Below the pieces are notes generated by a model. It saw only the letters and a program-made list of their open reading frames with translations, was not told where the DNA came from and ran no database searches. Shown here piece after piece: positions 50,890 to 61,298 of a DNA stretch of 64,000 bases. Position 1 is the stretch's first letter. Each line of letters starts with the position of its first letter. The translations under genes were made by a program, and so were the position numbers. The stretch spans positions 434,001-498,000 of the forward strand of contig NZ_RBAN01000002.1 in the NCBI RefSeq assembly GCF_003626655.1. Reading direction: 5' to 3'. The DNA comes from Micromonospora costi (GTDB lineage Bacteria; Actinomycetota; Actinomycetes; Mycobacteriales; Micromonosporaceae).

Positions 50890-51657
50890 TTACTCACCCC
50901 GCCCGGCCAGGTCGCGCAGCCGGCGGGTCTGCGCCTCACGCTCGGCGCGCTGCTGCTCGGCGTGGGAGCGGCCGGCGGCACCGGCGAGCAGCGCCTTGAT
51001 CTCCACCACGGCGTCGCGGTTGTTGGCGAGCAGGCCGGCGGTCAGGTCGCGCACCGCCCCGTCCAGCTCGCCCGGGGGCACGACGAGCGTGGCCAGGCCG
51101 ATCCGGTCGGCCTCGGCGGCGTCCATGCGACGACCCGTTACGCAGATCTCCAGCGCCCGCGCGTAGCCGACGAGCTCGACCAGGCGCTTGGTGCCGGCGA
51201 GGTCGGGCACCAGCCCGAGGGTCACCTCGGCCATGGCGAGCTTGGCGTCCTGCGCGAGCACGCGCAGATCGCAGGCGAGCGCCAGTTGGAAGCCGGCCCC
51301 GATGGCGTGCCCCTGCACGGCCGCGACGGAGATGATGTCCGGGCGGTGCAGCCAGGTGAACGCCGTCTGGAGCTCGGCGATGCGGTCCGCGCACTCCTGC
51401 TCAGGCAGGGTGGCCAGCTCGGCGAAGGATCCCGGCCCGGAGGCGCCGGCCACCGACAGGTCGAGGCCGGCGGAGAACGCGCGCCCCTCCCCGCGGACGA
51501 CCACCACGCGCACGTCGCCGGGCAGGTCCCGTGCGAAGTCGCTCATCGCGCGCCACATGGCCGGGGTCTGGGCGTTGAGCACGTCGGGCCGGCACAACGT
51601 CACCGTCGCGACCGGCCCGTCGCATTCCAGTCGTACTCCGGTCGCCTCGACGGTCAC
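50890..51657 (-). CDS. Enoyl-CoA hydratase/isomerase family protein
   Basis: A 255-residue crotonase-fold protein. The oxyanion-hole segments are GRAFSAGLDLS (near 60-70) and VQGHAIGAGFQLALACDLRV (near 114-133). A glutamate in LAMAEVTLGLVPD fits the first catalytic acid position. It would act on acyl-CoA in fatty-acid or polyketide breakdown. GTG start at 51657. The Arg/Glu-rich C-terminal helix is usual for trimer contacts. Confidence 0.92.
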   Translation of the reverse strand: MTVEATGVRLECDGPVATVTLCRPDVLNAQTPAMWRAMSDFARDLPGDVRVVVVRGEGRAFSAGLDLSVAGASGPGSFAELATLPEQECADRIAELQTAFTWLHRPDIISVAAVQGHAIGAGFQLALACDLRVLAQDAKLAMAEVTLGLVPDLAGTKRLVELVGYARALEICVTGRRMDAAEADRIGLATLVVPPGELDGAVRDLTAGLLANNRDAVVEIKALLAGAAGRSHAEQQRAEREAQTRRLRDLAGRGE

Positions 51658-51700
51658 CGGGCGGCCCGAGGGGTGGCGCGGACGAACGTTTCGGGGCTGG

Positions 51701-51928
51701 TCACGCCTTCTTGCGACGCCGGGCGCCGCCGCGCTGGCGCAGCTGCACCCCGGACTCGGTGAGCACCCGGTGGATGAACCCGTAGGAACGGCCGGTCGAG
51801 GCCGCGAGCGCGCGGATGCTCTCCCCCGAGGTGTACCGCTTTACCAGGTCCTTGGCGAGCGTCTGACGCTCGGCTCCGACGATCCGGCGACCCTTCTCAG
51901 TGCTGGTGGCTGTGCCGGTGGCTGCCAT
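51701..51928 (-). CDS. Small helix-turn-helix DNA-binding protein
   Basis: A 75-residue basic protein with a central helix-turn-helix (AKDLVKRYTSGESIRALAAS, then TGRSYGFIHRVLTESG), resembling resolvase/sigma-type HTH tips, and a basic tail (RQRGGARRRKKA). No effector domain. Such very short HTH proteins are highly conserved in actinomycetes and may be nucleoid or developmental regulators. GAGGA precedes the ATG by 6 nt. The 199 bp upstream (51929-52127) shared with the divergent cadD-like gene hold promoters but no further gene. Confidence 0.85.
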   Translation of the reverse strand: MAATGTATSTEKGRRIVGAERQTLAKDLVKRYTSGESIRALAASTGRSYGFIHRVLTESGVQLRQRGGARRRKKA

Positions 51929-52115
51929 GCTGTGTCCTCACGTCCCAGACTGTGCGGTTCGGATACGGTCCCACCTATTAGACCGCCTCGAACGATCATG
52001 CGCCAGATATCAACTATTCGCCAACCGACACGCTATGCAATGTCAGCTTCCCGATAGGGTGACGTCGGCGACGGGTCCCGGCGGCCGGCGGATGATCGGT
52101 TCCGGGTCGGGGCCG

Positions 52116-52121
52116 TAGTCT
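52116..52121 (+). promoter_or_regulatory. Leaderless -10 box of the CadD-like gene
   Basis: TAGTCT, then 6 nt, then the GTG start at 52128. No Shine-Dalgarno sequence is present. Confidence 0.5.
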
Positions 52122-52127
52122 CGCGGG

Positions 52128-52727
52128 GTGATCGACACCCTCGGCACGGCGGCCGGCGCCGCCGTGGTGTTCGCGGCCACCGACATCGACGACATCGTCA
52201 TCCTGACGCTGTTCTTCGTGGCCGCCCGCACCACCGGCCGGCCCCGACACTGGCAGATCGTCAGCGGCCAGTACCTGGGGATCGGCGTGCTCGCGCTGGC
52301 CAGCGCCGTGGTGGCGGCCGGGCTGCTGGTGGTCCCCGATCCGTGGACCGGCCTGCTCGGTCTGCTGCCGATCGCGCTCGGGATCCGCGCCCTGCTCCAC
52401 CGGGACGACGACGAGGCGCCGGCCGTGGTGAGCGGCGTGCTCGGGGTCGCCGGGGTGACAATCGCGAACGGCGCCGACAACGTGGCCGTGTACGTGCCCG
52501 TGTTCCGCGCGCTGGGTCCCGCCGACAGCGCCGTGTTCCTGCTGGTGTTCGTGGTGCTCATCGCGCTGTGGTGTGCCTTGGGCGCCTGGCTGGGCGGGCA
52601 CCCGCGCGTGGTGCGGCTGGTGGAACGCGCCGGACACTGGCTGGTCCCGGCCATCTTCGTCGCGATCGGGGTGGTCATCCTGGCCACGTCCGGCGTCCTG
52701 CCCCACCTGCTAGACCTGGCCCGCTGA
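52128..52727 (+). CDS. CadD-like cadmium resistance/transport family membrane protein
   Basis: A 199-residue protein with five to six hydrophobic helices. The opening AAVVFAATDIDDIVILTLFF and the repeat-like IANGADNVAVYVPVF carry the paired Asp motifs of the CadD/LysE-superfamily. It is expected to export divalent metal ions such as cadmium, or another cation. GTG at 52128 is supported by a TAGTCT -10 6 nt upstream. It is convergent with the ABC-F gene across a long hairpin. Confidence 0.88.
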   Translation: MIDTLGTAAGAAVVFAATDIDDIVILTLFFVAARTTGRPRHWQIVSGQYLGIGVLALASAVVAAGLLVVPDPWTGLLGLLPIALGIRALLHRDDDEAPAVVSGVLGVAGVTIANGADNVAVYVPVFRALGPADSAVFLLVFVVLIALWCALGAWLGGHPRVVRLVERAGHWLVPAIFVAIGVVILATSGVLPHLLDLAR

Positions 52728-52777
52728 CCCGCCGCCCGCGCTCCCGCCCCGCTGAGCCCCGCCCCGCCCCTCCCGAC

Positions 52778-52844
52778 CCCGGTGATCATGAGGTTATTGC
52801 CCTCCGCGCCGGCGTGTCGGGGCAATAACTTCATGATCACCGGG
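52778..52844. terminator. 25-bp GATCATG-headed hairpin between convergent genes
   Basis: The left arm 52778-52802 (CCCGGTGATCATGAGGTTAT then TGCCC) pairs with 52820-52844, all Watson-Crick except one G-T wobble, around a 17-nt loop. It lies between the cadD-like and ABC-F genes and overlaps neither. Confidence 0.75.
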
Positions 52845-52889
52845 CCCATGGGGGGGCCGGGCCGGGGGCGGAACGGGTCGGCGGGTGGG

Positions 52890-54494
<1,605 letters not shown>

Positions 54495-54735
54495 CTCGTG
54501 GGGCTCGCTCTCGGGGTCCGGAAGGCTGACTCAGGGCACGCGAAAGCGCCGGCGGGCGACGGGCCCGTCGGCGCGGGGCGGTTCAGCCTTCGCAGCGCAG
54601 CACGGGATCAAGTGTAGCGGCCGGCCGCCGGAGGCCCACCCGGATTACCCGTCAAGATCATCGGGTACGAAACCACCCAGCCGGACCCGTTCCGGCACCC
54701 ACACCACGAGAGTCCGCGTCGCGATCGAGGTCAAC

Positions 54736-55650
54736 ATGGAGCTGAACGATCGAGCTGAGCTGGACACCTCCCAGGTCAACGACCTGGGACGGAGCGGCGG
54801 TTCCGGCCGGGGCATGGGCATCCCCATCCCCCTGCCGACCGGGCGGGGCGGGCTGGTGAGCCTCGTCATCGCGGTCCTCGTCGCCCTCGTCGGCGGCGGG
54901 ATCGGGCTCAACGCCGCCACCAACGACGACGGCGCCGGCGGCGGTGAGGACCTGGGGCAGACGTGCTCCCGGGACAACCCGGACCGGTTCGAGAACGTCA
55001 AGTGCCGCAACCTGCTGTACGTCAACAGCATCCAGGACTACTGGGAGCAGGAGTATCCGGAGCTCTCCGGGCGGCAGTACGAGCCCACCGACACGAACTA
55101 CTTCTCGCAGGCGGTCAGCACCGGCTGCGGGTCGGCCGACTCGGGCGTCGGGCCGTTCTACTGCCCGGCCGACAAGCAGGTCTACATCGACCTCAGCTTC
55201 TACGACGAGTTGGCGTCGAGGTTCGGGGCCGACGGCGAGTTCGCGGCGCCGTACGTCCTCGCGCACGAGTACGGGCACCACATCCAGAACCTGCTGGGCA
55301 CCAACGAGCGGGCCGGCCAGGGCCAGCAGACCGGCCCGGAATCCGCCTCGGTCCGTCTCGAACTGCAGGCCGACTGCTACGCCGGGGCCTGGGCCAAGCA
55401 CGCGACGGAGAGCCGGGACGCGTCCGGCCAGGAGGCCCTGTTCACCTCCATCACCGACAGCGACATCAAGGAGGCGGTGCAGACCGCCGAAGCGATCGGT
55501 GACGACACCATCCAGAGCCGCTCCGGCGGCGGGATCAACCCCGACCAGTTCACCCACGGCACCTCGGAGCAGCGGCAGCGCTGGTTCCGGCAGGGCTACG
55601 ACGGGGGCGACCCGCGGGCCTGCGACACGTTCGGCGCCAGCCGGCTCTGA
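54736..55650 (+). CDS. YpfJ-type neutral zinc metallopeptidase, membrane-anchored
   Basis: A 304-residue protein of the zinc metallopeptidase family YpfJ/KPN_02809. One membrane helix lies at about 38-60 after a Gly/Pro-rich cytoplasmic start. The catalytic site His177-Glu-Tyr-Gly-His181-His reads HEYGHH, and a Glu/Asp in LELQADCYAGAW completes the zinc site. The extracytoplasmic domain includes six cysteines. GAGG precedes the ATG by 5 nt. Substrate unknown. Confidence 0.92.
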   Translation: MELNDRAELDTSQVNDLGRSGGSGRGMGIPIPLPTGRGGLVSLVIAVLVALVGGGIGLNAATNDDGAGGGEDLGQTCSRDNPDRFENVKCRNLLYVNSIQDYWEQEYPELSGRQYEPTDTNYFSQAVSTGCGSADSGVGPFYCPADKQVYIDLSFYDELASRFGADGEFAAPYVLAHEYGHHIQNLLGTNERAGQGQQTGPESASVRLELQADCYAGAWAKHATESRDASGQEALFTSITDSDIKEAVQTAEAIGDDTIQSRSGGGINPDQFTHGTSEQRQRWFRQGYDGGDPRACDTFGASRL

Positions 55651-55671
55651 GACGGGACGTCTCCGGGCACC

Positions 55672-55714
55672 GGGAGCGCCCCGACGGTCAGCGGTCGACC
55701 GTCGGGGCGCTCCC
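55672..55714. terminator. Terminator between metallopeptidase and acVLRF1 genes
   Basis: GGGAGCGCCCCGACGGT pairs exactly with ACCGTCGGGGCGCTCCC (arms at about 55672-55688 and 55698-55714). Confidence 0.88.
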
Positions 55715-55786
55715 ACATGATGCCGCAGGATGTTCCTCTTCTTGGACTCGCACCACATCCGCACGGCGATGGCCGCTTGGATGTGG

Positions 55787-56443
55787 TCAGGGCGCCGGTG
55801 CGGGATCGCGTACGAGGACGTGCACGGCGCGGGCGGCCGAGACGGCTCCGGCCAGGACCGCGTGCCGGGGCTCGGGCACGTCGAGCAGCCGCTCGGCGCG
55901 CAGCGCCGCCAGCGGGGCGAGCCGACGGTCGGCCAGCACCGTGTCGACCGCCCGCCGGTCGCCCCCGCAGACCAGCGCGGCCAGCGTCGCCACCTCGGGC
56001 ACCAACAGCCGTACGGCCAGGTCGGCGGCGTCGCCCAGCGCCGCCTTGGTCTGGTTGTCACGCCGCCGGGCGAAGCGTTGCTGCGACCAGCCGCCGGCCG
56101 CCGTGCGCCCCTGCACGTAGCGGGTGTCCACCTTCGACACCACGAGGTCGTCGCCCTCGGCGATACCGACGGCCACGGCGCCCTTGCGCGCGAGCAGCAG
56201 CCCGATCCGCCGCGGCGCGGTCACCGCGGCCACGAAGTCGGTCAGGCCCTCGGCGGGCGGGGCGGCCGGCGGCGAGTGCAGCTGGGCGGTCGCGCCGTCC
56301 GGGGCGGTGAGCAGCAGCCCGTACGGCTCGGTGGTCACGCTCGGCGGGCCGTGCCGGTCGGAGAAGCCCGCCACCCACCGGGCGACGCGGGCCGGGTCCA
56401 CCTCGACCCACCGGCCGCCCCCGGCAGCGGGTCGGCTGTTCAT
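55787..56443 (-). CDS. acVLRF1 family peptidyl-tRNA hydrolase
   Basis: A 218-residue actinobacterial VLRF1-type release factor, predicted to cleave peptidyl-tRNA on stalled or split ribosomes. The diagnostic GGWSQQRFARRR at 117-128 contains the catalytic Gln of the release-factor-like loop. ATG at 56443 is favoured by a TACGGT -10 6 nt upstream (leaderless); the longer in-frame extension is rejected. Confidence 0.92.
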   Translation of the reverse strand: MNSRPAAGGGRWVEVDPARVARWVAGFSDRHGPPSVTTEPYGLLLTAPDGATAQLHSPPAAPPAEGLTDFVAAVTAPRRIGLLLARKGAVAVGIAEGDDLVVSKVDTRYVQGRTAAGGWSQQRFARRRDNQTKAALGDAADLAVRLLVPEVATLAALVCGGDRRAVDTVLADRRLAPLAALRAERLLDVPEPRHAVLAGAVSAARAVHVLVRDPAPAP

Positions 56444-56449
56444 GAGACG

Positions 56450-56455
56450 ACCGTA
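56450..56455 (-). promoter_or_regulatory. Leaderless -10 box of the acVLRF1 gene
   Basis: TACGGT on the minus strand with a 6-nt gap to ATG 56443. Confidence 0.5.
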
Positions 56456-56539
56456 CGGCACGGTCGTCGGGACGGTGCGCCGGGGAAACGGAACGCGGGA
56501 GGACACGCCCGGCGGGTGTCCTCCCGCGTCACCCGATGC

Positions 56540-59500
56540 TCAGTGCACGGTGAGGTTGCCGTCCGTCAGCCGCCGCTCCGCAGTGCCGGCCCCCGTCCAG
56601 TCGGACGAGAAGAGCAGCTGCCCGCCCCGCCAGAGCGTGACACCGACGGCGTCGTGGCGGCCGGGGCTGCCCCGGTCGGTCACAGTCACCGACAGCGTCA
56701 GGCCGGTGGCGACGAGCCGGCCGGTGTTGTCGTACAGGCTGGCCCGGTAGCGCACCTGGGCGACGTCGTCGGCCCGGCTCAGGCCGAGACTGTCGACCGC
56801 CGCCGCACGGATCGTGTAGGTGCGACCGCCCGAGCGGAACTCGACGCTCGCCGAACCGGTCGGACCGCCACCGGCCCGCGCCGGCTTGGCGGCCAGGTCG
56901 ACCGACACCGGCGATCCGGGCGTGGCCGGGTAGAGACCGCCGGACCGGCCCGCGGTCAGCTCGCCGTCACCGGTGAGGAACGCCCCGTCCGGCGACGCCA
57001 CGGTCACCCGGGCGCTCGTGGCGCCCGCGTAGCGACCGCCGATCGTGGCCGTCACGGTGTGCCCGCCCGTCGCGAGAGTGGCCTCGCAGGCCGCGGACGC
57101 GCTGGTGGTAGCCGTGCCGGTCAGCTCCACCACACCGGTGCAGAGCGGCACGCCGTTCTCGGCGAAGGTGACCGTGGCACCGCGGATGTCCCCCGCCGTG
57201 CTGTCGGTCGCGCCGGGCAGCACCGAACCGTCCCGGAGCACGACCCGCAGCAAGGCGCTGCCGCTGGTACGGCCGGGCACCGTGGTCACCAGGGTGTCGC
57301 CGGCCCAGGTCGCCGCGGCGTCCTCGGCGGTCACGCGGATCGTGAACGACGTGCTCGCGACGAGCCCCGTGCCGTCGGAGACCGTCACGCTGACCGGGTA
57401 GTCGCCCGGAGCCGCCGCGGTGGTGCCCGCGACGACCCAGCTGCGCGTACCCGGCAGGGTGTCGGCGTCGGAGGTCGCCGACACCGCCAGGGACAGGCCC
57501 GCGGGCAGACCCGAGGCGGAGGCGGTCAACGCGTCTCCGGCGGTGTCGCCGTCGGTGGCCGTCACCGTGACCGTCGGCGCGAGCGCGTCACTGTACTGGA
57601 CGGCCGCGCCGCCCGCCGGGGCGTCGTTCGACACCTGCGGCACGGCCCGGATCGTGAGGTCGGCGTCGTTGAGGTCGAAGAAGACGTTGCCGACCGCCTC
57701 GATCCTGATCCGCGCCTGCCCGGTCGCCACGTTGGGCAGGGCCACCACTGCGCTGCCCGTGTTGGGCACCGCCTCGGCCAGCACGTACGGGAAGGTCGCC
57801 CCGCCGTCGGCGGAGAGCGAGATCCGCACCTGGTCGGCGTTCACGGGCGCCGCGTTGGTGCCCGCGACGTCCCAGGTCACCGTCTGCGTGGAGCCGCCAT
57901 CGAGGACGCCCGCAGAGCCTTGCGAGGTGACCAGGAACGGCCCGGCGTCCGGTGCCAGCACGACCGCGACGTCGGCGCTGCCGACGCCTCCCCCGCCGAG
58001 TCGCCCGTCGCGGGCCGTCAGCTTGAAGTGCAGGGTCCGGTCGTTGGCGAGGCCCACCCAGTCGGCGGTGGGCAGGAACTCCGAGTAGCAGTCGACCAGC
58101 TCCGCCGGGACGTTCGAGGCGCTGCCGGTGGGCGGCGGGGCCGGAGCGGCCGGGCAGGCGCCCGTCTTCGCGTTCGTGTTGCCGGCCGCGACCTGCGCCA
58201 GGTCCGGGAAGACCCGGGTCGGGTTCGTGGTGACCGCGTTCAACCCCGGCGAGTGGTACTTCAGGGTGTCCTCCGGCGACACGTACGCGGCCTCGCCGAA
58301 CACCCGGAACAGCGGGCCGTTGGTCTTGGTGTTGTTCACCAGCGCCGTGCCGGCGGCGGCACCCCGGTCGTTCTGCTCCCACAGGTAGGTCACCGTGTCG
58401 CCGTCGGCGTCGGTGGCGCTGCCGGTCAGCGCGAAGGGCGTACGGACCGGGATGGTGACGGTGTCCGGCACGGTGACCACCGGGGCGTGGTTGCCGGTCT
58501 CCTCCACCCGGAAGCCGCCGTTGTCGATGGCGCCACCCTTGGCCGTCTCGCCGACGAACCCGCTGGCACCGGAGACGTTGCCGAGCGCGAGCTGGCCGAC
58601 GTTGGTCGCCGCCAGGGTGCCGCCGAAGGTGACCTGGAACCCGCTGTCGTTCAGGGTGCCGCTGCCGCCGAAGGCGGCCACTGTGACGGTCGCGCCGGCC
58701 GGCCAGCCCGCGATCGACTCGATGGCCGCCTTGATGCCGGCCGTGCTGTAGGTGGCGCCGCGCACGACCGGGGCCGACTCGGCGCCGGCGTAGGTGATCG
58801 TGAACGAGTCGGCGTCGGTGTCGAAGTCCCGCAGCGAGACCGTCTGCACCTCGTTGATGGCGGGGCGGGTCGAGGTGACGTAGTTGGTGATCTCGGTGTA
58901 GCTGCGGTGCGACCAGTACGGGTCGCTGTGCGGCTGGAGGTTGTCCTGCTGGCAGATGCCGGCGTACGCCATGATGGACGACCCACTGCCCGGCTCGTAC
59001 GAGTTGGCGGCGCTGCGGTTGCCGCCCGAGCAGTTGTACTGCGTGCCGTTGAAGGTGTGGTTGCCCGCGAACTGGTGGCCCATCTCGTGCGCCACGTAGT
59101 CCACCGCGTAGAAGTCACCGACGGGTGTCGGCAGGCCGGTACAGCCCTGCGCCTTGCCGTTGCCGCCGATCACGCCGAGGCTCGCGACACCCCCGCCGTT
59201 GACGCCGAGCCCGATGTGGCCCACGTCGTAGTTGCTGGCACCCACGAGCTGGCCGAGGACGATCCGGTTCCGGCTCAGCGTGCCGCTGCCGCAGGAGCTG
59301 AGCTGTGCCGGCGTGAAGCAGGCGGCCGCGCCGCACGGGCCGTTGGGCTCCGTGGCCAGCGCCGGGGTGTTCAGGTTCGTCTTGTCGGTGTCGTTGATGA
59401 GCACGAGCCGGATGGCCGTCTCGTCCTCGTAGATCTGGGTCACCCGGTTCATGAGCGTGACCTTGGCCGCGGTCACGTTCTCCGCCCCGAAGAAGGTGGC

Positions 59501-60247
59501 GTAGGACGGGTCGGTCACCAGCGCGACCCGGTACGTGCGCAGCAGCACCTGCGGGCCGACCGGCGCCTCGGTGGGGGCCGCGCCGACCTCGTCCTCCAGC
59601 GCCTCGGCCGCCGCCGTGACGTCCTCCCGCTCGATCAGGGCGCCGTGCGGGTTCGCCAGGTCCCGGGCGAAGTAGCTCGCGTACAGGCTCTGGTCGAGGT
59701 GGTAGTACGGGTCGATGTACCAGGCACCGGCGGCGGAGCGGACCGAGGCGTGGAAGCCCAGCGGGGTGAGGTCCGCCCGGATCGTGGCCGTCGGGTCGTC
59801 CAGGCCCCGGCCCGCGTACGTCGTGATCTCCGGGTGGGCCGCGGCCAGGCCCGCCTCCATCACCGGCGACTCCAGCAGGTCGAAGCGCTGGAAGGTGCCG
59901 TCCGGCGCGGGCAGCGACACCACCTGGCTCGTGGCCCGCGCCGCGCGGTCGCGCTCGCCCGGCACCCGGTCGAGGGTGCTCTTCAGCGCGCCACGGTCGA
60001 GGGTGTACGCGCTCAGCCGCTCGGCGTTCACCACGGCCTTCCGGCCGGCCTTGGTGGGCGCCGGCTCGCCGGCCACCTTCTGCCACGGGCCGGTCGGGGG
60101 TGGCGCCGCGTTCGCCGGCCCGGGCGCCGCCAGCACAGGCAGTGTCGCGGCCGCGAGCGCGGCGACGAGCAGGGTGGCTCTCCGTCGGCGAACCGGAGGG
60201 CGGGCGGGTGACCCGTCCCGCGGTTGACGTACCAGGGTGATCCTCAA
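56540..60247 (-). CDS. Secreted reprolysin-like (metzincin) metalloprotease with Ig-like repeats
   Basis: A 1235-residue exported zinc protease. A signal peptide covers about 1-47 (RRRRATLLVAALAAATLPVLAAP...ANA). A propeptide spans about 60-210. The catalytic domain has H387-E-M-G-H391 and H397 (HEMGHQFAGNH) and a Met-turn SIMAYAGIC, a clear metzincin layout. The C-terminal two-thirds contains several beta-sandwich domains (cadherin/Ig-like, PKD-like), ending in a proprotein-convertase-like or Ig-like tail. Start TTG at 60247 follows AGGGGGA by 5 nt. The 183 bp upstream (60248-60430) carry no gene. Likely digests extracellular protein. Confidence 0.93.
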   Translation of the reverse strand: MRITLVRQPRDGSPARPPVRRRRATLLVAALAAATLPVLAAPGPANAAPPPTGPWQKVAGEPAPTKAGRKAVVNAERLSAYTLDRGALKSTLDRVPGERDRAARATSQVVSLPAPDGTFQRFDLLESPVMEAGLAAAHPEITTYAGRGLDDPTATIRADLTPLGFHASVRSAAGAWYIDPYYHLDQSLYASYFARDLANPHGALIEREDVTAAAEALEDEVGAAPTEAPVGPQVLLRTYRVALVTDPSYATFFGAENVTAAKVTLMNRVTQIYEDETAIRLVLINDTDKTNLNTPALATEPNGPCGAAACFTPAQLSSCGSGTLSRNRIVLGQLVGASNYDVGHIGLGVNGGGVASLGVIGGNGKAQGCTGLPTPVGDFYAVDYVAHEMGHQFAGNHTFNGTQYNCSGGNRSAANSYEPGSGSSIMAYAGICQQDNLQPHSDPYWSHRSYTEITNYVTSTRPAINEVQTVSLRDFDTDADSFTITYAGAESAPVVRGATYSTAGIKAAIESIAGWPAGATVTVAAFGGSGTLNDSGFQVTFGGTLAATNVGQLALGNVSGASGFVGETAKGGAIDNGGFRVEETGNHAPVVTVPDTVTIPVRTPFALTGSATDADGDTVTYLWEQNDRGAAAGTALVNNTKTNGPLFRVFGEAAYVSPEDTLKYHSPGLNAVTTNPTRVFPDLAQVAAGNTNAKTGACPAAPAPPPTGSASNVPAELVDCYSEFLPTADWVGLANDRTLHFKLTARDGRLGGGGVGSADVAVVLAPDAGPFLVTSQGSAGVLDGGSTQTVTWDVAGTNAAPVNADQVRISLSADGGATFPYVLAEAVPNTGSAVVALPNVATGQARIRIEAVGNVFFDLNDADLTIRAVPQVSNDAPAGGAAVQYSDALAPTVTVTATDGDTAGDALTASASGLPAGLSLAVSATSDADTLPGTRSWVVAGTTAAAPGDYPVSVTVSDGTGLVASTSFTIRVTAEDAAATWAGDTLVTTVPGRTSGSALLRVVLRDGSVLPGATDSTAGDIRGATVTFAENGVPLCTGVVELTGTATTSASAACEATLATGGHTVTATIGGRYAGATSARVTVASPDGAFLTGDGELTAGRSGGLYPATPGSPVSVDLAAKPARAGGGPTGSASVEFRSGGRTYTIRAAAVDSLGLSRADDVAQVRYRASLYDNTGRLVATGLTLSVTVTDRGSPGRHDAVGVTLWRGGQLLFSSDWTGAGTAERRLTDGNLTVH

Positions 60248-60430
60248 GTCGTCCCCCTGTCGGTGAGGAGTGGTGGACTCCGCGATCCCGGATCGACGGG
60301 CCGTCCGCGGATGCCATAGATGATCGTCACCCTAGGCGCGCGGGAGGCTCCGGACATCAGCCGGACAGGCGAGACGGGGGCCGACCCGCCACAGTGGTGC
60401 GAGGCGTCCGCCCTGGACGGTCGCCACCGG

Positions 60431-61054
60431 TCAGCCCAGCAGCGTCACGACGGCGAGCGTCGCGATGATCGCGCTGGAGGCGAGCGCGGTGAGCAGCCGC
60501 CCGCGCGGGCCGGCGAGCGCCCGGCCGACCAGGGTGCCGCCGCCGGCGATGAGCAGCTGCCAGCTCGCCGAGGCCACGAACGCGCCGAGCACGAACGACG
60601 TCGCGGCCCACGGGTCCGGATCGGCGGCGTCACCGCGGCCCAGCACCAGCGCCGCGAAATACACGACGGTCGCCGGGTTCAGCAGCGTCAACGCCAGCAC
60701 ACCGCTGAACGCCCGCGCAGGGCTCTCCAGGCCCCGGCCGCCACGGCTCGCGCCGCCTCCGGGCCGGGGACGCAACGCACGCCAGGCGGTGTGCGCGGCG
60801 AGCGCGAGCAGGACCACGGCCGCCGCGGCCCGCAACGGACCGGCGGCCGGCGCGATCACCGCCGCCAGAGCGGCGCCGCCGAGCGCGGCGACCGCCGCGT
60901 AGAGGCCGTCGGCGGTGGCCACCCCGAGCGCCGCGGCGGCCCCGACCCGGAAGGAGGTCCGGGCGCTCAGCCCCAGGATCAGCACGGCGATCGCACCCAC
61001 GGGAACGGCGACGCCGTAGCCGGCGACCAGGCCGGCGAGGAACGCTCCCGTCAT
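60431..61054 (-). CDS. LysE family amino-acid exporter
   Basis: A 207-residue membrane protein of the LysE/RhtB family. GAFLAGLVAGYGVAVPVGAIAVLIL is the first helix with the conserved P-G-P-like PVGAIA motif; FSGVLALTLLNPATVVYF contains the LNP motif. ATG at 61054 is the family start; the longer upstream reading frame has no family similarity. Exports basic or small amino acids, or related compounds. Confidence 0.9.
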   Translation of the reverse strand: MTGAFLAGLVAGYGVAVPVGAIAVLILGLSARTSFRVGAAAALGVATADGLYAAVAALGGAALAAVIAPAAGPLRAAAAVVLLALAAHTAWRALRPRPGGGASRGGRGLESPARAFSGVLALTLLNPATVVYFAALVLGRGDAADPDPWAATSFVLGAFVASASWQLLIAGGGTLVGRALAGPRGRLLTALASSAIIATLAVVTLLG

Positions 61055-61298
61055 GACGGTCGGCGGCGGGTCGAGGCGCGGCCGGGGGCCGACCGCTGTC
61101 GGCGCGCGGCGGTGGCCGCGGCGACAGGGGCAGGCTTCATCCGGTACGTCTCGAACACGCGGCCATCCTCCGCCGTGGGTCACCACCACCGCGACCGGTT
61201 TTTCCACGCAGGGCGCGTGAGGATTCGGCCTGTGCGCGGCGGAGCGGGTCACTGACAGAATGGCCGGACCGTCGACCCGGACCGGGAGTGGTGCCGCG

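Noticed and set aside
55730..60211. Open frame of 1493 codons on the plus strand opposite the metalloprotease
   Set aside because: It runs antisense through both acVLRF1 and the metalloprotease, has no family motif and breaks their strong domain assignments.
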